Positions 4,858 to 8,168 of a DNA stretch of 8,168 bases are shown here, piece after piece. Both the position numbers and the translations under genes were made by a program. Position 1 is the first letter of the stretch. Every line of letters begins with the position of its first letter. The stretch is taken from contig JADFGE010000118.1 of assembly GCA_022567855.1 (NCBI GenBank), forward strand, positions 1 through 8,168, read 5' to 3'. The notes under the pieces were generated by a model. It was given only the letters and a program-made list of their open reading frames with translations, was not told where the DNA came from and ran no database searches. Source of the DNA: Planctomycetota bacterium (lineage in GTDB: Bacteria > Planctomycetota > Phycisphaerae > Phycisphaerales > SM1A02).

Positions 4858-6573
4858 ATGGCCAAAACGACAATCACAGCGATTGCGCTCATGATGATTT
4901 TGATCCTCACCGCGGCGGTCCAAGCAGGGTCGGTACTCTATGTTGACGATGATGCCCTGCCCGAGGGCGACGGTACGAGCTGGAATTCAGCATTTCGGTT
5001 CCTTCAGGATGCTCTCACGGAAGCGGCCAACGGCGGGATCGTTGAGATACGCGTTGCACAGGGCGTGTATCGACCAGATCGCAGCGAAAAAACTCCAGGC
5101 GGAACTAGTGATCGCGAAACGTCATTCCAACTTGAAAACGGCGTAGCGTTGATGGGCGGCTATGCGGGTATCGGCGCTGATGATCCGGATGAGCGTGATA
5201 TCGATCTATTTGAAACGATGCTTTCCGGCGACCTGTTGGGTGATGATTTACCGAAGTTTGGGAATAATGATGAGAATAGCTTTCACGTCGTCACCGCTAG
5301 TGCAACGGACGGCAGCACCGTGTTAGCTGGCTTCACAATCACCGCGGGTCATGCCAACGGACCAGTTTTTCCGGAGAACTGGTCTCGGGGCGCGGGGATG
5401 TTCAACGAACAGGCGGCTCCGACCATTATCGAATGTACTTTTATCGAGAATAAGGCGGTCAATGTCGTGCCGCAGAACGGTGGAGCTGGCGGGGGGATGT
5501 ACAACCTCAACAGCGATCCCCAAGTTATTCAATGCCAGTTCATTCGGAATGTTGGCGGGCCAGGTGGTGGAGGAGGAATGCGCAATAGTGGGAGCGATCC
5601 GCTCGTGATCGACTGCACCTTCTATCAGAATGGTGTCTTCGTGAACTTTGGTGGAGCCGGAATGAATAATTTCCAAAGCAACCCATTGATTATTGGATGT
5701 CTCTTTCTCGAGAACATCAGCGATACCGGGACGCATGGGCACGGAGGTGGCTTGCGTAACCAGTCCAGCACTCCAATTGTAATCAACTGTGTATTCAAGA
5801 ACAATAGCACTGATGGATGTGGAGGAGGAATGAGCAGCGTTGGAAACGACACTGATCCAGTCATCATAAACTGTCTCTTTGTTGGCAATGAAGCTGATCT
5901 GGATGGTGGGGCGATGTGCAGCAATCATACGAGTGAACCGCAGGTGATTAACTGTACTGTCACCGCAAATATCTCGGGTGGCGACGGCGGTGGACTACGA
6001 ACAAGTGGTACGGCCTCAGTGTCGAACAGTATTTTTTGGAACAACTTCCCGAACCAACTCAGTGGCGGCGAGACGCTGTCGGTAAAGTACTCAACCGTCC
6101 AAGGCGGGTGGTTTGGAATCGGCAATATCGACACTGACCCGATGTTCATCGACCCTAAAAACGGCGACTATCGCCTCTCATCCGGTTCACCCGCCATCGA
6201 CGCCGGGAACAACTGGGGTGTGCCGATCGACAGTCTCGACTTCGACGTGGATGGTCTCTTGTGCGAGCTGTTCCCCGTCGATCTGGATGGCAATCCACGC
6301 TTCAACGCTGACGAAGCAGACTTCGATCCCGGCTGCGGTGTCCCGGTCGTCGTGGACATGGGCGCGTACGAGTATCAATTCGATCCGGTTGAGAACGTGA
6401 TCTTCGCCGATCTGAACATTGATGGCGCTGTTGGCGTAAAGGATCTGCTCATCTTGCTGGGCAACTGGGGTCTGTGCGGCAAGGGCTGCTGTCTGGCCGA
6501 CCTGGATATCAACGGCAACGTCGGCGTCACCGACCTCCTTGTGCTGCTGGGCAACTGGGGGCCGTGTCCGTAG
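4858..6573 (+). CDS. Secreted right-handed beta-helix protein with choice-of-anchor-Q and dockerin-like C-terminus
   Basis: This 571-residue protein begins with a Sec signal peptide (K3, hydrophobic core 6-20, V-Q-A at 21-23, predicted cut after A23). Residues 27-130 carry the Y-V-D-D-D opening, G-T-S-W-x-x-A-F-x-x-L-Q-D-A-L and V-A-Q-G-V-Y-R-P-D, a common start of planctomycete parallel beta-helix proteins. From about 178 to 395 come Pmp-like rungs with G-G-G-M/L-x-N and V-I-x-C-x-F-x-x-N. Residues 443-506, S-P-A-I-D-A-G through V-D-M-G-A-Y-E, match the choice-of-anchor-Q type segment. The tail holds two dockerin-like calcium loops, D518-x-N520-x-D522-G and D548-x-D550-x-N552-G, each ending in L-L-G-N-W-G. 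It is probably exported and attached at the cell surface, perhaps binding or cleaving polysaccharide; no catalytic motif is evident. The rung region is unusually AT-rich for the window. The next gene, same strand, carries the same kind of tail. Confidence 0.88.
   Translation: MAKTTITAIALMMILILTAAVQAGSVLYVDDDALPEGDGTSWNSAFRFLQDALTEAANGGIVEIRVAQGVYRPDRSEKTPGGTSDRETSFQLENGVALMGGYAGIGADDPDERDIDLFETMLSGDLLGDDLPKFGNNDENSFHVVTASATDGSTVLAGFTITAGHANGPVFPENWSRGAGMFNEQAAPTIIECTFIENKAVNVVPQNGGAGGGMYNLNSDPQVIQCQFIRNVGGPGGGGGMRNSGSDPLVIDCTFYQNGVFVNFGGAGMNNFQSNPLIIGCLFLENISDTGTHGHGGGLRNQSSTPIVINCVFKNNSTDGCGGGMSSVGNDTDPVIINCLFVGNEADLDGGAMCSNHTSEPQVINCTVTANISGGDGGGLRTSGTASVSNSIFWNNFPNQLSGGETLSVKYSTVQGGWFGIGNIDTDPMFIDPKNGDYRLSSGSPAIDAGNNWGVPIDSLDFDVDGLLCELFPVDLDGNPRFNADEADFDPGCGVPVVVDMGAYEYQFDPVENVIFADLNIDGAVGVKDLLILLGNWGLCGKGCCLADLDINGNVGVTDLLVLLGNWGPCP
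5389..6042 (+). repeat. Beta-helix rung repeats with a cysteine ladder
   Basis: Residues 178-395 contain seven rungs of the form V/I-I-x-C-x-F/V-x-x-N, with cysteines at 193, 226, 253, 281, 311, 339 and 366, spaced 27-33 residues apart. A final rung (S-N-S-I-F-W-N-N) lacks the cysteine. The rungs alternate with G-G-G-M/L-x-N turns. In a right-handed beta-helix these cysteines would stack in one column. DNA identity between rungs is low, so the repeat is visible at protein level only. Confidence 0.8.
6412..6573 (+). other. Two-repeat dockerin-like domain of the beta-helix protein
   Basis: Residues 519-571 (with D518 just before) form two units of about 30 residues. Each has a D-x-N/D-x-D/N-G loop, a G-V-x-D-L-L helix start and an L-L-G-N-W-G end, followed by L-C or P-C. 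Two further cysteines (544, 545) lie between the units. The module ends the protein. It resembles dockerin type I, and I recall such GC-rich-lineage tails being called GC-type dockerin domains. Confidence 0.75.
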
Positions 6574-6653
6574 GAATGAGGCAGCCCACACATGCTCGGG
6601 GATGCGAGAATGCGGGTATTGGCCTACCGACGCTGATATCCCACAAATGCCGC

Positions 6654-6680
6654 TTGGATTCAGCCCGCCTGTGGTATGCT
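6654..6680 (+). promoter_or_regulatory. Candidate promoter with extended -10 for the FG-GAP gene
   Basis: TGGTATGCT at 6672-6680 is an extended -10 (TGN plus TATGCT, 4 of 6 to consensus with the key T, A and T bases). TTGGAT at 6654-6659 is a possible -35, though the 15-base spacing is short. The predicted start near 6687 gives a leader of about 75 bases. The upstream gene ends 80 bases before, so the FG-GAP gene may be transcribed on its own. Confidence 0.4.
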
Positions 6681-6701
6681 GTTCCCGACCGGTCGCATGG
6701 G

Positions 6702-6724
6702 GCTCCTGCGGCCATCGCAGGCGC
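6702..6724 (+). promoter_or_regulatory. Stem-loop in the 5' leader of the FG-GAP gene
   Basis: CCTGCG (6705-6710) and CGCAGG (6716-6721) pair perfectly around a 5-base loop. One mismatch outside, GC (6702-6703) pairs with GC (6723-6724). No T-run follows, so it is not an intrinsic terminator; it may stabilise the mRNA or have no role. Confidence 0.4.
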
Positions 6725-6748
6725 TACCACTGTGTGGCCTCTACCTTC

Positions 6749-6755
6749 AAGGAGG
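6749..6755 (+). promoter_or_regulatory. Strong Shine-Dalgarno of the FG-GAP gene
   Basis: AAGGAGG lies 7 bases before the ATG at 6763 and fixes the start. CCTC at 6738-6741 is complementary to its GAGG, extendable by two G-U pairs to a six-pair stem with a 10-base loop, so the site could be partly masked. Confidence 0.85.
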
Positions 6756-6762
6756 TTAAGCC

Positions 6763-8168
6763 ATGTGGTTAAAATCAAGATTCACAACCCCGGCGCTCGT
6801 TGCGATTAGTTTCTGCCTCATTGGCGGGACAGTTCCCGCCCAGGCCTACGCCGACCTCGGCGATCAACTCTTCAAGCTCCTGCCCAACGACGGCGCGGCG
6901 GGCGACTACTTTGCCTCCTCCGTCGGGATCAGCGGGGAGACCGCCATCGTCGGGGCCTACAGCAACGACGACAACGGCGACTTCTCTGGCTCCGCCTACC
7001 TCTTCGACACCACCACGGGCGAGCAGATCGCCAAGCTCCTGCCCAACGACGGCGCGGCGGGCGACTTCTTCGGCATCTCCGTAGCGGTTAGCGGCGCCAC
7101 CGCGATCGTCGGGGCCTACACCAACGACGACAACGGCACCAACTCCGGCTCCGCCTACCTCTTCGACTCCGACATCACCGCCGGGGGTGGGCAGATGGCC
7201 AAGCTCCTTCCCAACGACGGCGCGGCGAACGACTGGTTCGGCTGGTCCGTCGCGATCGACGGCGCCACCGCCACCGTTGGGGCCTACGGGGACGACGACA
7301 ACGGCATCTTCTCCGGCTCCGTCTACCTTTTCGACATCTCCGACCCAGCGAACCCCACGCAGCTCTTCAAGCTTCTTCCGGACGACGGCGCACAGGGCGA
7401 CGAGTTCGGCTTCTCCGTCGCGATCAGCGGCGCCATCGTTCTCGTCGGGGCACCGTTCGACGACGACAATGGCGACTTCTCCGGCTCCGCCTACCTCTTC
7501 GACGGCACCACGGGCCGGCAGATCGCCAGGCTCCTGCCCAACGACGGTGCGGCAGGCGATCTATTCGGCCGCTCCGTCGCGATCAGCGGAACCACCGCCA
7601 TCGTTGGGGCCGTCGGCGACGAGGACAACGGCAGCAATTCCGGCTCCGCCTACCTCTTCGACGCCACCACGGGCCGGCAGATCGCCAAGCTCCTGCCCAA
7701 CGACGGTGCGTCGGGCGATCGGTTCGGCTGGTCCGTCGCGATCAGCGGCACCACCGCCATCGTCGGGGCCAAGGGGGACGACGACAACGGCTCCAACTCC
7801 GGCTCCGCCTACCTGTTTGACACCACCACGGGCCGGCAGATCGCCAAGCTCCTGGCCAACGACGGTTCGGCGGATGACACCTTCGGCCATTCCGTCGCGA
7901 TCAGCGGCGCCACCGCCATCGTCGGGGCCTATGTCGATGACGACAACGGCACCGACTCCGGCTCGGCCTACCTCTTTGATGCTGGCGCCCCCGGAACGTG
8001 CCCGTGGGATGTCAATGGTGATGGCGTCGTTAACCACCACGATATCCTTGAGGTCGTTCACAACTTGGGACTGTGCGACGACCCCGACAACTGCCCGTGG
8101 GATGTCAACGGCGATGGAATTGTCAACGGCAGGGACGTGGCAGCGGTGGCGACGCACTTCGGACCATG
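6763..8168 (+). CDS. Secreted seven-repeat FG-GAP beta-propeller protein with dockerin-like tail (3' end cut by window edge)
   Basis: The frame gives 468 codons to the window edge without a stop; judging from the tail, only a few residues are missing. A Sec signal peptide (K4, R6, hydrophobic 10-23, A-Q-A at 26-28) precedes the mature protein. Residues 38-407 hold seven repeats of 53 or 56 residues: K-L-L-P-N-D-G-A, F-G-x-S-V-A-I-S-G, A-I-V-G-A, D-D-D-N-G, S-G-S-A-Y-L-F-D. This is the FG-GAP type found in integrin alpha chains, and seven units make a closed propeller; the D-D-D-N-G loops probably bind calcium. After a T-C-P-W linker, two dockerin-like repeats follow, D416-x-N418-x-D420-G and D447-x-N449-x-D451-G, with ends N-L-G and H-F-G-P. 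The protein is probably exported and surface-attached, perhaps in adhesion or scaffolding. No enzyme motif is visible. Strong Shine-Dalgarno at 6749. Confidence 0.9.
   Translation, partial: MWLKSRFTTPALVAISFCLIGGTVPAQAYADLGDQLFKLLPNDGAAGDYFASSVGISGETAIVGAYSNDDNGDFSGSAYLFDTTTGEQIAKLLPNDGAAGDFFGISVAVSGATAIVGAYTNDDNGTNSGSAYLFDSDITAGGGQMAKLLPNDGAANDWFGWSVAIDGATATVGAYGDDDNGIFSGSVYLFDISDPANPTQLFKLLPDDGAQGDEFGFSVAISGAIVLVGAPFDDDNGDFSGSAYLFDGTTGRQIARLLPNDGAAGDLFGRSVAISGTTAIVGAVGDEDNGSNSGSAYLFDATTGRQIAKLLPNDGASGDRFGWSVAISGTTAIVGAKGDDDNGSNSGSAYLFDTTTGRQIAKLLANDGSADDTFGHSVAISGATAIVGAYVDDDNGTDSGSAYLFDAGAPGTCPWDVNGDGVVNHHDILEVVHNLGLCDDPDNCPWDVNGDGIVNGRDVAAVATHFGP
6874..7983 (+). repeat. Seven tandem FG-GAP repeats (159- and 168-bp units)
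   Basis: Units start at codons 38, 91, 147, 203, 256, 309 and 362. Units 1, 4, 5 and 6 are 159 bp; units 2 and 3 are 168 bp because of a longer linker (S-D-I-T-A-G-G-G-Q and S-D-P-A-N-P-T-Q). The DNA itself is highly similar between units, especially 5 and 6, down to synonymous positions such as the shared GGT in N-D-G. This suggests recent duplication or gene conversion. Confidence 0.85.
8008..8168 (+). other. Two-repeat dockerin-like domain of the FG-GAP protein
   Basis: Two units, each opening C-P-W-D-V-N-G-D-G, are separated by L-C-D-D-P-D-N. The loops keep the D-x-N-x-D-G-x-V-N-x-x-D calcium pattern better than those of the neighbouring beta-helix protein. The window ends at F-G-P followed by TG, consistent with a final cysteine as in the neighbour's G-P-C-P end. 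Confidence 0.8.

Larger units (their letters stand above)
6574..6762 (+). other. Intergenic region and leader of the FG-GAP gene
   Basis: These 189 bases carry no gene. There is no clear terminator for the upstream gene. A candidate promoter lies at 6654-6680, a stem-loop at 6705-6721 and the ribosome binding site at 6749-6755. Confidence 0.5.

Noticed and set aside
4427..4873. N-terminal extension of the sulfurtransferase to 4873
   Set aside because: The extra 149 residues show no rhodanese similarity or signal peptide, and the strong Shine-Dalgarno is placed before the ATG at 4426.
4650..4946. Small plus-strand frame of 98 codons before the beta-helix gene
   Set aside because: It overlaps the signal peptide region of the beta-helix gene in another frame, has no Shine-Dalgarno and has a composition unlike a real protein.
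5323..5928. Minus-strand open frame of 201 codons
   Set aside because: It is antisense to the beta-helix rungs, whose repeated motifs and signal peptide show the plus strand to be coding.
6874..7983. Tandem repeats considered as a CRISPR array
   Set aside because: The units are 159-168 bp, in frame, translate to FG-GAP motifs and have no short palindromic repeat with unique spacers.
7561..8157. Minus-strand open frame of 198 codons with repeated segments
   Set aside because: It is the mirror of the FG-GAP repeats: unit lengths divisible by three keep an antisense frame open. Its repetitiveness is inherited from the real gene.

Overview
The window looks like chromosomal DNA from a planctomycete-lineage bacterium, most likely Phycisphaerae or a close relative. 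Three things point that way. One is a membrane protein with the C-x-x-C-G-Y-D-L-R-G ... C-P-E-C zinc-ribbon signature. Another is a pair of large secreted repeat proteins that each end in a two-repeat dockerin-like (EF-hand) module with G-N-W-G or N-L-G endings. The third is that several starts lack a Shine-Dalgarno while others have strong ones. Taxonomy is inferred from these signatures only; no marker gene is present.

Layout. (1) 1-452, minus: a thioredoxin-fold protein with a W-C-G-D-C active site, cut by the left edge. (2) 453-863: non-coding, with a 12-bp perfect palindrome. (3) 864-2108, plus: a four-helix membrane protein with a cytoplasmic zinc ribbon that looks like two family members fused in tandem. 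(4) 2162-4426, minus: a three-gene sulfane-sulfur cluster. In transcription order it holds a two-domain thiosulfate sulfurtransferase, a 66-residue unknown protein starting 3 bases after the sulfurtransferase stop, and a rhodanese fused to an ETHE1-like metallo-beta-lactamase-fold persulfide dioxygenase. (5) 4427-4857: a divergent intergenic region. (6) 4858-6573, plus: a secreted parallel beta-helix protein with Pmp-like rungs, a choice-of-anchor-Q type segment and a dockerin-like tail. (7) 6763-8168, plus, cut by the right edge just before its stop: a secreted seven-repeat FG-GAP-type beta-propeller protein, also with a dockerin-like tail.

How they fit. The sulfurtransferase and the rhodanese-dioxygenase would move sulfur between thiosulfate, protein or small-molecule persulfides and sulfite, so this block is probably a persulfide-handling operon; the small protein is the unexplained member. 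The thioredoxin-like protein could serve as a reductant but is separated from it by an opposite-strand gene. The two right-hand genes share no repeat type, yet carry the same kind of C-terminal calcium-binding cassette, which suggests a common display or attachment route at the cell surface.

No mobile element, CRISPR array, tRNA or rRNA was seen. The most interesting unknowns are the 66-residue protein, the duplicated zinc-ribbon membrane protein, the shared C-terminal cassette and the cysteine ladder of the beta-helix protein. I do not see a clearly new multi-gene system.
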